64,000 nucleotides of DNA from Xylophilus ampelinus (GTDB taxonomy: Bacteria > Pseudomonadota > Gammaproteobacteria > Burkholderiales > Burkholderiaceae_C), in NCBI RefSeq assembly GCF_003217575.1, contig NZ_QJTC01000017.1, forward strand, positions 1-64,000, in the 5' to 3' direction. The notes under the pieces are model-generated. The model did no database searches and was not told where the DNA came from. It worked only from the letters and a program-made list of their open reading frames with translations. Below are positions 1 through 8,081 of the stretch, piece by piece (the first letter of the stretch is position 1; the number at the start of each line of letters is the position of its first letter). The translations under genes and the position numbers were made by a program.

Positions 1-196
1 CCTGATCTGGTCATCTTTGTAGTTTCCTGGACTTGGAAACTCATGGATAACCATTCGTCAACTTAGTTCGGCTTATTTTTGAGACACCACACTAGGACGT
101 GCCCGCGAAAGCGTTAGGAGAAGCCCGGCTGCAGCGTTGCGGTGCTTGCCAAGACAGCAAGCCTTGGCGCCACGATCACGCAGCGCGAGCCCTGCT
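1..196. other. left-edge intergenic, no gene seen
   Basis: The first 100 bases are clearly richer in A+T than the rest of the window. No open frame with family resemblance was found on either strand. A small inverted repeat (GCTTGC at 144-149, GCAAGC at 157-162) lies downstream of pgi but lacks a T-run, so I do not call it a terminator. The low-G+C edge could be the border of a transferred or mobile segment extending left of the window. Confidence 0.4.
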
Positions 197-1807
197 TCAA
201 CCGCGCAAACGCGCCAGCAATCCGGCGGTCGAGGGATCGAGCCCCCGCGCATCGCCGGAGGCCAGGCGCGGCTCGATGTCTTTGGCCAGCACTTTGCCGA
301 GTTCCACGCCCCACTGGTCGAAGCTGTTGATGCCCCAGATCGCACCGCTGACGAAAACGCGGTGCTCGTAGAGCGCCAGCAGCGCGCCGAGGGTGGCCGG
401 GTCGAGCTTTTCCAGCACGAAGAAGGTACTCGGCCGGTTGCCGGGAAAATCCTTGTGTCCGTCCGCGTCCGCCTGCCCTTGCAGCAGCGCCTGGGCCTGG
501 GCCAGCGCGTTGGCCAGCAGCTTGGGGTGGTGGCCGGGCAGGTCGTGCGCCGCGTCGCGCACCGCGATGAATTCGAGCGGCACGACGTCGGTTCCCTGGT
601 GCAGCATCTGGAAGAACGCATGCTGGCCGTTGGTGCCGGGCTCGCCCCAGACGACGGGCGAGGTGGCGTAGCCCACCGGCCGGCCGCCCTGGTCCACCCG
701 CTTGCCGTTGCTCTCCATCTCCAGCTGCTGCAGGAAGGCCGGCAGGCGTTTCAGGGCCTGGTGGTAGGGCGCCACGCAGCGGCTGGCGAAGCCGTGGAAG
801 TTGCGGTACCAGACGTCGAGCAGGCCAAGCCGCACCGGCAGGTTGCGCTCCAGCGGGGCAGTGCGGAAGTGCGTGTCCATCGCATGGGCGCCGGCCAGGA
901 ACTCCTCGAAGGCCCGGGCACCGATGGCGATCGCGATCGGCAGCCCGATCGACGACCAGAGCGAATAGCGCCCGCCCACCCAGTCCCAGAAACCGAAGGT
1001 GGTCGCGATGCCGAAGGCCTGCGCCGCCGCGACGTTGGTGGTGAGGGCCGCGAAGTGCCGCGCCACGTCCCGGCCCCCGGCCGCCGCGAACCACGACCGG
1101 GCGCTCTCGGCGTTGGCCATCGTCTCGGTGGTGGTGAAGGTCTTCGACGCGACCAGGAACAGCGTGCTCTCCGGCCGCAGTCCGCGCAGCACCGCCGCCA
1201 ACTCGTGGCCATCGACGTTGGAGACGAAGTGGAAGCGCTTGCCCGCCGCCCGGTAGCCGTCGAGCGCCAGCACCGCCATCTGCGGCCCCAGGTCGGAGCC
1301 GCCGATGCCGATGTTGACGATATCGGTGATCGCCACGTCGCTCCGCACCTGTTCGGCATAGGCCAACATCGCGTCGCGGGTGGCGTGTACCGCTTGTGCG
1401 GCCTTTGCTACATTTTCTATAGCATCTAGTCGGCTCACAACGCCGGCTGCGGTCTCTTTTTGTTCGGATTTCGGTGCGCGGAGCAGCGTGTGCAGGACCG
1501 CCCGGCCCTCGGTGGCGTTGGTGGCGGCGCCGACGAGCATCGCGTCGCGCTGCGCCTCCACGCCGCATTCGCGGGCCAGCTGCATCAACAGGGCCTCGGT
1601 GGCGGCGTCGGTGCGGTTCTTCGAGAGGTCGGCGAAGAGGTGCGGCGCGTCCTGGCTCAGGGTGTCGAAGCGCGCCGGCTCGGCGACGAAGGCGTGGCGC
1701 GCATCGAATGTGCGGCCCGTGGCCTGGTAGTGGGCCTGCAGCGCGGCCCAGGCAGGCGCGGCATCGCAGCGGGGAAAGCGGGAGAGATCGTCTTCTGGTC
1801 GGGTCAT
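197..1807 (-). CDS. pgi: glucose-6-phosphate isomerase
   Basis: Interconverts glucose 6-phosphate and fructose 6-phosphate in the cytoplasm. The 536-residue product carries the SIS-fold phosphosugar motif NIGIGGSDLGPQ and the C-terminal signature GINSFDQWGVELGK of the PGI family; length is usual for the family. I start at the ATG whose product begins MTRPEDD, 16 bp after the tal stop codon; an upstream in-frame ATG would run into tal. It is the second gene of a leftward tal-pgi unit, opposite zwf-hexR, so Entner-Doudoroff/pentose-phosphate genes are grouped. Odd point: residues about 114-135 are encoded by a copy of the interspersed 65-bp element (1404-1468, reverse orientation relative to the gene), an insertion that kept the frame. 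Confidence 0.96.
   Translation of the reverse strand: MTRPEDDLSRFPRCDAAPAWAALQAHYQATGRTFDARHAFVAEPARFDTLSQDAPHLFADLSKNRTDAATEALLMQLARECGVEAQRDAMLVGAATNATEGRAVLHTLLRAPKSEQKETAAGVVSRLDAIENVAKAAQAVHATRDAMLAYAEQVRSDVAITDIVNIGIGGSDLGPQMAVLALDGYRAAGKRFHFVSNVDGHELAAVLRGLRPESTLFLVASKTFTTTETMANAESARSWFAAAGGRDVARHFAALTTNVAAAQAFGIATTFGFWDWVGGRYSLWSSIGLPIAIAIGARAFEEFLAGAHAMDTHFRTAPLERNLPVRLGLLDVWYRNFHGFASRCVAPYHQALKRLPAFLQQLEMESNGKRVDQGGRPVGYATSPVVWGEPGTNGQHAFFQMLHQGTDVVPLEFIAVRDAAHDLPGHHPKLLANALAQAQALLQGQADADGHKDFPGNRPSTFFVLEKLDPATLGALLALYEHRVFVSGAIWGINSFDQWGVELGKVLAKDIEPRLASGDARGLDPSTAGLLARLRG
1404..1468 (+). repeat. 65-bp interspersed element, copy 1 (inside pgi)
   Basis: Begins TTTGCTACATTTTCTATAGC, then a block GTCGGCTC, GCCGGCTGCGG and a pyrimidine tail TCTCTTTTTG. 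The same order and spacing recur in eight other places in the window. It lies wholly inside pgi on the opposite strand and is translated there without breaking the frame. Confidence 0.75.
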
Positions 1808-1823
1808 CGGGGCTCCTCGCGGC

Positions 1824-2777
1824 TCAGGCGGCCTGCTGCTGCAGCAGTTGGTCGAGCTTGCGCGCATCGGCGGTGAAGCCGCGGATGCCTTCGGCCAGCT
1901 TCTCGGTGGCCATCGCGTCCTCGTTCAGGGCGAAGCGGAAGCCGGCCTCGTCGTAGTTCACCGGCTCCAGTTCCTTGTGGCGTGCGGCGGCGGGGTCGAG
2001 CCCCGGCTGCAGCGGCGCATCGGTGGCGGCCAGTTCGGCCAGCAACTCGGGGCTGATGGTGAGCAGGTCGCAGCCGGCCAGCGCGGCGATCTGTCCGGTG
2101 TTGCGGAAGCTCGCGCCCATCACCTCGGTGGCGATGCCGAAGCGCTTGTAGTGCTCGAAGATCTGCCGCACCGACCGCACGCCCGGATCGTTGGCGCCGG
2201 CGTTGGCCGCCTCGTCCCAGGCGCTGCCGGCCGATTTCTTGTACCAGTCGTAGATCCGGCCGACGAAGGGCGAGATCAGCTGCACCTGGGCCTGGCCGCA
2301 GGCCACCGCCTGGGCGAAGGAGAAGAGCAGCGTCAGGTTTGTATGGACGCCGCGCCGCTCCAGCCGCTCGGCGGCCTGGATGCCCTCCCAGGTGGCGGCG
2401 ACCTTGATCAGCACCCGGTCGATGCGCACGCCCTCGGCTTCGTACAGCTCGACGATGCGCTCGGCCCGGCTGTAGGTGGCCTCGGTATCGAACGACAGGC
2501 GCGCATCGACTTCGGTGGAGACGCGGCCGGGGATGATCGAGAGGATCTCGGCGCCGAAGCGCACCAGCAGGCGGTCGGTCAGCTCATCGAGCGGCCGATC
2601 CTTGAACCGGGCGACGGTCTGGTCGAGCAGCGGCCGGTAGTCGGGCTTCTGCACCGCCTTGAGGATCAGCGACGGGTTGGTGGTGGCGTCTTGCGGCTGG
2701 AATTGCGCCAGCTGGCGGAAATCGCCGGTGTCGGCCACGACGGTGGTGAACTGCTTGAGGGCGTCGAGTTGGTTCAT
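1824..2777 (-). CDS. tal: transaldolase
   Basis: Transfers a dihydroxyacetone unit between sedoheptulose 7-phosphate and glyceraldehyde 3-phosphate in the pentose-phosphate pathway. The 317-residue product begins [19 protein letters not shown] and contains the N-terminal signature DATTNPSLI and the active-site segment [13 protein letters not shown] with the Schiff-base lysine. Length fits the TalB class. An alternative ATG two codons upstream (MRMNQL) cannot be excluded. It leads the leftward tal-pgi unit and diverges from zwf across 192 bp, where a shared control region by HexR would be expected, though I could not find a convincing HexR palindrome there. Confidence 0.96.
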   Translation of the reverse strand: MNQLDALKQFTTVVADTGDFRQLAQFQPQDATTNPSLILKAVQKPDYRPLLDQTVARFKDRPLDELTDRLLVRFGAEILSIIPGRVSTEVDARLSFDTEATYSRAERIVELYEAEGVRIDRVLIKVAATWEGIQAAERLERRGVHTNLTLLFSFAQAVACGQAQVQLISPFVGRIYDWYKKSAGSAWDEAANAGANDPGVRSVRQIFEHYKRFGIATEVMGASFRNTGQIAALAGCDLLTISPELLAELAATDAPLQPGLDPAAARHKELEPVNYDEAGFRFALNEDAMATEKLAEGIRGFTADARKLDQLLQQQAA

Positions 2778-2969
2778 GCGCATCCTGAGGTTGCTGCTGC
2801 TGCGGGAGAAAGCGGGCCGGAGACGGAGTCCGGAACGGTAAAAGTGTAGTGGCCCTCCCGCCGCAGGCCTGTGCGCAGCCGCACGGCGGCGCGGCCGCGG
2901 CGCCCGGCCGGTATCGGTCGGCATCGGCAAACCCCGTTAAAGTCGAAGCCTCACAGCACCTGCATCCCC

Positions 2970-4451
2970 ATGTCCTTCGAACTCGTACTGTTTGGCGGCA
3001 CCGGCGACCTGGCCTGGCGCAAGCTCATGCCTGCCCTGTTCCAGGCGTTCCGCCACGGCACCCTGCCGGCGCGAGGCCGCATCATCGGCGTGGCCCGCGA
3101 CGATCTGAGCGACGGCCAGTACCGCACGCTGATCCAGTCGCGCTTCGAAGAGGTGGAAGGCGCCAAGCGGCCCAATGCCAAGGAATTCGCCAAGTTCGCC
3201 GAGATGCTGCACTACGTGCGGCTCGACGTGTCCAAGCCCGGCGACTACGCCCGGCTGAAAACCCGGCTCGACGAGCGCAACGCCGAGACGGTGGTGATGT
3301 ACATCGCCACCGCGCCGACGCTCTTCACCACCGCCTGCGAACAGCTGGGCGCCGCGGGCCTGGCCACGCCGCGCACCCGCATCGTGCTGGAAAAACCGTT
3401 GGGCCACGACCTGGCCTCCAATCGCGAGATCAACGCCGCGGTGCGGCAGGTCTTCAGCGAGCAGCAGATCTTCCGGATCGACCACTACCTTGGCAAGCCG
3501 TCGGTCCAGAACCTGTTCGCCCTGCGCTTCGGCAATGCGCTGTTCGAGCCGTTGTGGCGGCGCGAGCTGATCGCCAACATCCAGATCACCATCGCCGAAG
3601 ACCTGGGCGTGGAGAAGCGCGGCGCCTTCTACGAGACCACCGGCGCGCTGCGCGACATGGTGCAGAACCATGCGCTGCAACTGCTCTGCGCGATCGCGAT
3701 GGAGCCGCCGATCAGCGCCGACGCCGACGCGATTCGCGACGAGAAGCTGAAGGTTCTGCGCTCGCTGCGCCTCTGGACGCCCGAGACGCTGGGCCTGCAC
3801 GTGGTGCGCGGCCAGTACACCGCCGGCACCGCCTACGGCGAGCGGGTGCGGGGCTACCGCGAGGAGCCGGGCGTGGACCCGGCCAGCACCACCGAGACCT
3901 TCGTGGCGCTGCGTACCGAGATCGACAGCTGGCGCTGGGCGGGCGTACCCTTCTACATCCGCACCGGCAAGCGGCTGGCCTCCCGCGATTCGCGCATCGA
4001 GATCAACTTCCGGCCCGCGCCGCACCCTATCTACGGCACCCCGGTGGGCGGCGCCTTCAATCAGCTGGTGATCAACCTGCAGCCCAAGGACGGATTGGAG
4101 TTGCACCTGCTGGCCGAGGGTCAGGTCGAGCGCAAGGGCACCAAGGCCGGCACCCGGTCGGGCACGCAGACCCTCTCTCCGGTGCAGCTGGACCTGGACT
4201 TCGACAAACGCTTCGGCTCCGAGCGGGTGGGTGCCTACGAGCGGCTGCTGCTCGACGTGATCGACGGCCGGCTCAACCTGTTCGTGCGCAGCGACGAGCA
4301 GGAGGCCGCCTGGCGCTGGGTGGAGCCGATCCTCGACCACTGGCAGAGCGGCCATCAGGAGCCGCGCCCGTATGCGGCCGGCACCTGGGGACCGAGCGCG
4401 TCGAGCGCGATGATCGCGCGGGACGGGCATTGCTGGAGCGAAGCCATTTGA
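2970..4451 (+). CDS. zwf: glucose-6-phosphate dehydrogenase
   Basis: Oxidises glucose 6-phosphate to 6-phosphogluconolactone with NAD(P)+ reduction; first step of the oxidative pentose-phosphate and Entner-Doudoroff routes. The 493-residue product starts MSFELVLFGGTGDLAWRKL, a GxxGDL nucleotide-binding loop directly at the N terminus, and contains the catalytic signature RIDHYLGK and the preceding EKPLGHD. Length is typical (480-500). The start was chosen because the longer frame upstream adds only unrelated arginine-rich sequence. It is divergent from tal and is followed by hexR, its usual regulator, 195 bp downstream, separated by an interspersed repeat. Confidence 0.97.
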   Translation: MSFELVLFGGTGDLAWRKLMPALFQAFRHGTLPARGRIIGVARDDLSDGQYRTLIQSRFEEVEGAKRPNAKEFAKFAEMLHYVRLDVSKPGDYARLKTRLDERNAETVVMYIATAPTLFTTACEQLGAAGLATPRTRIVLEKPLGHDLASNREINAAVRQVFSEQQIFRIDHYLGKPSVQNLFALRFGNALFEPLWRRELIANIQITIAEDLGVEKRGAFYETTGALRDMVQNHALQLLCAIAMEPPISADADAIRDEKLKVLRSLRLWTPETLGLHVVRGQYTAGTAYGERVRGYREEPGVDPASTTETFVALRTEIDSWRWAGVPFYIRTGKRLASRDSRIEINFRPAPHPIYGTPVGGAFNQLVINLQPKDGLELHLLAEGQVERKGTKAGTRSGTQTLSPVQLDLDFDKRFGSERVGAYERLLLDVIDGRLNLFVRSDEQEAAWRWVEPILDHWQSGHQEPRPYAAGTWGPSASSAMIARDGHCWSEAI

Positions 4452-4456
4452 GCCCG

Positions 4457-4567
4457 CCCCCAGGCTCCGCTCACTGCGTGTGCTGCGCCTTCCCCCTCGC
4501 CGGGGGCACCACCGGCGGACCGGCGGAGCCGGATCTGCGGTAGTCCTGGGCGTGTGGGGGGCGCGGG
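4457..4567 (+). repeat. intergenic REP-like repeat, family B copy 1
   Basis: Starts CCCCCAGGCTCCGCTC, passes an inverted CCCCCTCGCCGGGGG hairpin, then GGACCGGCGGAGCCGGATC and a G-rich tail. The same ordered modules occur at 26448-26562, with a partial copy at 26379-26447. It fills most of the zwf-hexR gap. The hairpin could act as a transcript stabiliser or weak terminator, but that is inference. Confidence 0.7.
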
Positions 4568-4646
4568 TGCCGCTGTGCGCTGTTTTCGGCGGGGCGCGGC
4601 GGAAGCGCTTTGTTTGCGGGGGGCGTCCGTGGTTGACGCCGGGGGC

Positions 4647-5516
4647 ATGCTGGATCGGGTGCGGGCGTCGTTGCCATCGCTGGCGCCGGCGGAACAGCGG
4701 GTGGGGCGGCTGGTGCTGGCGGATCCGCGGGCGTTCTCGCTGTTGCCGGTGGTCGAGCTGGCCGATAGGCCGCATGTGAGCAAGCCGACGGTCGTGCGGT
4801 TCTGCCGCAGTGTGGGCTACGACGGGCTGTCGGACTTCAAGCGCAAGCTGGCCGGCACCGTGGTCGAGGGCGTGCCCTTCATCCACCGCAGCGTGGATGC
4901 GGACGACAAGACGGCCGACGTGCTGGTCAGGATGATCGACAACACCACCGCGGCGCTGCAGAAATACCGCAACGAGGCGAGCCCGGTGGCGATCGAGCGG
5001 GCGACCTCCGCCCTGGCGGCCACCTACCAGACCGGGCGGCGGATCGAGTTCTTCGGCGTGGGCAATTCGGGCATCGTCGCGCTCGACGCGCAGCACAAGT
5101 TCTTCCGCCTGGGCGTGACCGCCATCGCCTACAGCGACGGCCACATGCAGGTGATGAGCGCCACCATGCTCGGGCCGGGCGACTGCGTGGTGATCATCTC
5201 CAACTCGGACCGCACCCGCGACCTGATGGACGCCGCCGACATCGCTCGCCGCAACGGCGCCACCACCATCGTGATCACCACCATCGTGATCACCGCCAGC
5301 GGCTCGCCCCTGGCCTCGGCCGGGCCTATCCACCTGGCGGCCGACCATCCCGAGGGCTACGACCGCTACAGCCCGAGGGTCTCGCGCCTGCTGCACTTGA
5401 CCATCGTCGACATCCTGGCGACCTGCGTGGCCTTGCGGATCGGCAACGCACTGCAGCCGGTGCCGCAGCAGATGAAAAACAACCTGCGCAGCAAACGCTA
5501 CGCCGAAGCAGGCTAG
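4647..5516 (+). CDS. hexR: RpiR-family regulator HexR (HTH plus SIS domain)
   Basis: DNA-binding regulator of central sugar catabolism; in proteobacteria HexR controls zwf, edd/eda and related genes and senses 2-keto-3-deoxy-6-phosphogluconate. The 289-residue product has an N-terminal RpiR helix-turn-helix (KPTVVRFCRSVGYDGLSDFK, about residues 46-65) and a C-terminal SIS sugar-phosphate domain (GVGNSGIVALDAQ; SNSDRTRDL). I start at the ATG of MLDRVRASLPSL; longer in-frame starts add no recognisable sequence. Odd point: a perfect 15-bp tandem duplication (5261-5290) adds TTIVI-TTIVI in the SIS domain just before the conserved SGSPLA. The function probably persists, because the frame is intact. 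Confidence 0.9.
   Translation: MLDRVRASLPSLAPAEQRVGRLVLADPRAFSLLPVVELADRPHVSKPTVVRFCRSVGYDGLSDFKRKLAGTVVEGVPFIHRSVDADDKTADVLVRMIDNTTAALQKYRNEASPVAIERATSALAATYQTGRRIEFFGVGNSGIVALDAQHKFFRLGVTAIAYSDGHMQVMSATMLGPGDCVVIISNSDRTRDLMDAADIARRNGATTIVITTIVITASGSPLASAGPIHLAADHPEGYDRYSPRVSRLLHLTIVDILATCVALRIGNALQPVPQQMKNNLRSKRYAEAG
5261..5290 (+). repeat. 15-bp perfect tandem duplication inside hexR
   Basis: Two consecutive copies of CACCACCATCGTGAT encode a doubled TTIVI. Perfect identity suggests a recent slippage event. It lengthens a predicted beta-strand of the SIS domain by five residues. Confidence 0.9.
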
Positions 5517-5575
5517 CGGACCGGGGCCGGGACTGCAGGAACGTCCCGCACGTATCCAGTGTGGCCTGCGGCTTC

Positions 5576-6352
5576 TCAGGGATTGGAAGCGACCGACTGC
5601 GAAGTGTCGACCAGGGGCGCCAGCCGCACCGGGCCGTACCAGGCCAGGGCGCGCGAGACGGTGTTGTCGCTGTCGGTCATGACACCGATGCCCGCCAGCA
5701 TCCCCGGCGCCTCGCCGAACGCCTTTTCGAAATCGGCCCGCACGTCCCGGTCGTAGGCCAGCCATTGGCCCAGCCGCGCGGGGCCGTACTCGACCACGAT
5801 CGACTTGATGCGCTCGCTGCGCGGATGGGCGATCACGCTGCCGACCGGGCGCTTGTTGCACCATACGTACATCAGCGTGGCATAGGGCATATCTTCGCCG
5901 GTCAGGGTGCGGGCCAGTTCCGACAGGATCGCGTCCTTGGTGGAGAAGCGGCTGCGGTCGCCTTCGAATGCCAGGACCACGCGCGAGGGCGCATCGTCGG
6001 CATCGCGCCGCGTCATGTCGGCGTCGGTGATCAGGGCCGGCACCTTCCAGGAGAACTGCAGATGGCCGATCGCCTCGGGCGGCACCTGCAGCGGGGTCTT
6101 CAGCATGCTGGCCGAGCCGTCGGACCGGGCGCGGACACTCGGCGTCTTGCCGTCGAAGGCGTACTCGTACTCGGTGGACTGCTTGCCCGGAAACTCTTTG
6201 TGGACCCATTGCCGGGCCGCGCCGCTGGCATCGGTGCCGCCCCAGCCGAGGGCCGCATCGCTCGCTGTCGCGGCCGGTCGTATCGGCACGGCACAACCCG
6301 CCAGAAGTGCCACGACAGGCAGTACCGTGATCCACGCAAAGATTTTCTGCAT
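5576..6352 (-). CDS. DUF3047 lipoprotein
   Basis: A 258-residue secreted protein of the DUF3047 family, function unknown. It starts MQKIFAW and has a hydrophobic leader ending in the lipobox LLAGC, placing lipidation at Cys20, so it is likely anchored to a membrane on the periplasmic side. The body contains the segments WKVPALITDADMTRRDADD and PYATLMYVWCNKRPVGSVI that I associate with DUF3047. It converges on hexR (59 bp apart) and stands alone. Upstream lies an overlapping pair of dyads (6393-6420) that could be a regulator site. Recognition of the family is from memory of its conserved blocks. Confidence 0.8.
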   Translation of the reverse strand: MQKIFAWITVLPVVALLAGCAVPIRPAATASDAALGWGGTDASGAARQWVHKEFPGKQSTEYEYAFDGKTPSVRARSDGSASMLKTPLQVPPEAIGHLQFSWKVPALITDADMTRRDADDAPSRVVLAFEGDRSRFSTKDAILSELARTLTGEDMPYATLMYVWCNKRPVGSVIAHPRSERIKSIVVEYGPARLGQWLAYDRDVRADFEKAFGEAPGMLAGIGVMTDSDNTVSRALAWYGPVRLAPLVDTSQSVASNP

Positions 6353-6392
6353 GGCATGCACCTTACGACAGCCCCTGTTACGCAAGCTAGGT

Positions 6393-6420
6393 ATTTGCCA
6401 CCATTTCCGGGGGCAAATGG
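6393..6420. promoter_or_regulatory. overlapping dyads upstream of the DUF3047 gene
   Basis: ATTTGCC (6393-6399) pairs with GGCAAAT (6412-6418), and CCATTT (6401-6406) with AAATGG (6415-6420), inside an A+T-richer patch 40-70 bp upstream of the DUF3047 start. This looks like an operator or an RNA switch between two hairpins; there is no direct evidence for either. Confidence 0.3.
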
Positions 6421-6453
6421 AGCTTCTGAGCACCAGCCCATGAAACCGCATAT

Positions 6454-6484
6454 AAAAAAAGCCGCTGACCCGAGGGCCAGCGGC
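6454..6484 (-). terminator. Rho-independent terminator of the porin gene
   Basis: Read leftward: a 10-bp stem GCCGCTGGCC / GGTCAGCGGC (one U-G pair) with loop CTCG, followed by seven T residues. It sits 41-71 bp past the porin stop codon. Confidence 0.93.
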
Positions 6485-6524
6485 TTTTCGCTTCGAATTC
6501 CAACCGGCTCACGCCGGCGGGAAA

Positions 6525-7625
6525 TCAGAAGGAGTGGCGAACGCCGATGTCGAAGCCGGTCACATTGCGACCTGCCAAGCCAACGCCTGCCAGACCTGCG
6601 ACGCCTTGACCAACGGTGGTCAGGGTACCGCCACCGGTGCCGACACCGTAAGCAGCGCCACCCTTGTTGCTCACACGGGAAACCGTCGTGTACACCTGGG
6701 TACGCTTCGACAGGTTGTAGCCGTAGCCGAGAGCGAACTTGTTCGCGTCGGCGTTGCTGTTCTTCAGGTCGTAGCGGGCCACGGAAGCGCGCAGTTCGCC
6801 AGCACCCAGAGGAGCGGTAGCACCGATCAGCAGGGTGTTCAGCTTGGTGTTGGCGATACCGTTTGCGACGGTGCCGTTGTCAACCTTGGACTGAGCGTAG
6901 TAAATCACAGGCTTGACGATACCGAAGTCGTACGAAGCGCCGATGTTGGCTTGCTTCAGGTCGCCACCGACTGCGCCGTTGGCAGGCAGGAAGGCTTGCT
7001 TGGTTTCGCCGAGCGATGCTGCCACGTTCAGAGGGCCGTTGGCGAAGCCGACGCGACCACCGATGTAGCGGCCCGCCTTGTCGTTGACGGCGGTGGAGGC
7101 TGGCTCCGAGCCGAAGCCGTACTGCAGTTGGCCGTAGAAGCCGCCCAGGGTGGCAGGCAGGAAGTAGCCAATGGTGTTGTTGTTGCGGACGGGGTTCGCA
7201 AGACCTGGACGGTAGACGTCCATTGCCTGGCCGACGCCACGCGTACCGAACGGATCGAACGTGGTGATGTTCCAGAACGACGGCGAGTAGTCGCGGCCGA
7301 GGCGGACTTCACCGAAAGGACCGGCCAGGCTCACGGTGGAGCGGCGGTCGAAAGAAAAGCCAGACGCCTGGCCGTCGTCGACACCGACCGTACCTTCGAG
7401 CCAGAAGCTGGCAGCCAGACCGCCGCCGAGGTCTTCGGTACCGCGGAAACCCAGACGGCTGGCGCTGTTACCACCTTGCGACAGACCGACGCGGTTGCCC
7501 GCGCCGCCGGAACCGCCGATACGCGTCACAGCGGCGTCGACCACGCCGAACAGGGTGACGGAGGACTGTGCCATCGCGGCGCCGGAAGCAGCCAGCACAG
7601 CCAGGGCAATCAGGGATTTTTTCAT
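6525..7625 (-). CDS. Gram-negative general porin (Porin_4 family, trimeric 16-strand type)
   Basis: Outer-membrane diffusion channel of the betaproteobacterial OmpC-like family. The 366-residue precursor starts MKKSLIALAVLAASGAAMAQ, a clear signal peptide cleaved after AMA, and the mature part opens SSVTLFGVVDAAVTR. Family blocks LGFRGTEDLGGGLAASFWLE, the loop-3 region (FGTRG) and the C-terminal GVRHSF ending in phenylalanine are present. A GGAG Shine-Dalgarno lies about 10 bp before the ATG. It has its own terminator and a leader with a dyad at 7715-7737. A remnant of a second porin lies upstream, so this locus may once have held a tandem pair. Which solutes pass cannot be read from sequence. 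Confidence 0.94.
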   Translation of the reverse strand: MKKSLIALAVLAASGAAMAQSSVTLFGVVDAAVTRIGGSGGAGNRVGLSQGGNSASRLGFRGTEDLGGGLAASFWLEGTVGVDDGQASGFSFDRRSTVSLAGPFGEVRLGRDYSPSFWNITTFDPFGTRGVGQAMDVYRPGLANPVRNNNTIGYFLPATLGGFYGQLQYGFGSEPASTAVNDKAGRYIGGRVGFANGPLNVAASLGETKQAFLPANGAVGGDLKQANIGASYDFGIVKPVIYYAQSKVDNGTVANGIANTKLNTLLIGATAPLGAGELRASVARYDLKNSNADANKFALGYGYNLSKRTQVYTTVSRVSNKGGAAYGVGTGGGTLTTVGQGVAGLAGVGLAGRNVTGFDIGVRHSF

Positions 7626-7714
7626 TGCGAGTTTCTCCAAGGTTAAACATAGGGCTCCGGTACGAGGGGCAAGGCCGGCTCGCACCGTAGCCTGATCCCG
7701 CCGGTTCCCCGGGC

Positions 7715-7737
7715 CAACCTCCTTGATGGAAGTTGGT
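7715..7737 (-). promoter_or_regulatory. dyad in the porin leader region
   Basis: CCAACCTCC and GGAAGTTGG flank a five-base spacer, one mismatch in nine, about 90 bp upstream of the porin ATG. It could fold in the 5' leader or bind a regulator. No convincing -35/-10 pair was found next to it. Confidence 0.35.
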
Positions 7738-7798
7738 GTTATTGCAACAGACGCTCGGAGGTTGCGCAAAGGATTTAGGCCGTAAACAGAGAAGAAAA

Positions 7799-7830
7799 GC
7801 CGTTTCGTTGCGACGATGCAACGAAACGGC
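7799..7830 (-). terminator. strong leftward terminator of a porin remnant
   Basis: A perfect 13-bp stem GCCGTTTCGTTGC / GCAACGAAACGGC with six-base loop, followed on the leftward strand by TTTTCTTC. No intact leftward gene ends here, but a porin-like C terminus stops 78 bp upstream at 7908, so I assign the terminator to that lost gene. Confidence 0.75.
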
Positions 7831-7907
7831 CTTCACTGCCGAGACGGGTTCTCGTCTGAGGGGGCCTGCCCCTATTTCGACCGAAAACCCGCCGACTTGA
7901 GCACGGA

Positions 7908-7985
7908 TCAGAAACCGTGGCGAACGCCCGCCGCGCGGCCGGTCGATTTTCCACCGGCGACCACGTCCGGGGACGCCGATCCGTC
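7908..7985 (-). pseudogene. 3' remnant of a second porin gene
   Basis: Read leftward the frame ends [19 protein letters not shown] and stop. The final GVRHGF matches the porin C-terminal strand ending in phenylalanine (the intact porin next door ends GVRHSF). The frame upstream soon loses resemblance, and no start or porin N terminus exists before coq7 on the other strand. Together with the strong terminator 78 bp further on, this reads as the tail of a deleted tandem porin. The match is short, so moderate confidence. Confidence 0.5.
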
Positions 7986-8081
7986 GATCGAGATGCCGCG
8001 GGAGGCGGCCGTTTGAAGTTTCCGGCGCTTGTGCGGGGCGTGCTATCTTGGCCGTCCGCCGAGCCCTGGAGCACCTTCCGT

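Noticed and set aside
144..162. Possible terminator after pgi
   Set aside because: A six-base stem (GCTTGC/GCAAGC) without a T-run on the leftward strand is too weak.
2778..2969. HexR operator between tal and zwf
   Set aside because: Only fragments such as TGTAGT (2845-2850) are present. No palindrome of the HexR type could be assembled, so no site is called.
5529..5548. Bidirectional terminator between hexR and the DUF3047 gene
   Set aside because: GGGAC/GTCCC is a 5-6 bp stem with a nine-base loop and no T-run on either strand.
2937..6335. Very long antisense frame across zwf and hexR
   Set aside because: It lies opposite well-supported genes and has shadow composition (Arg/His/Gly/Gln-rich) typical of antisense frames in G+C-rich DNA.
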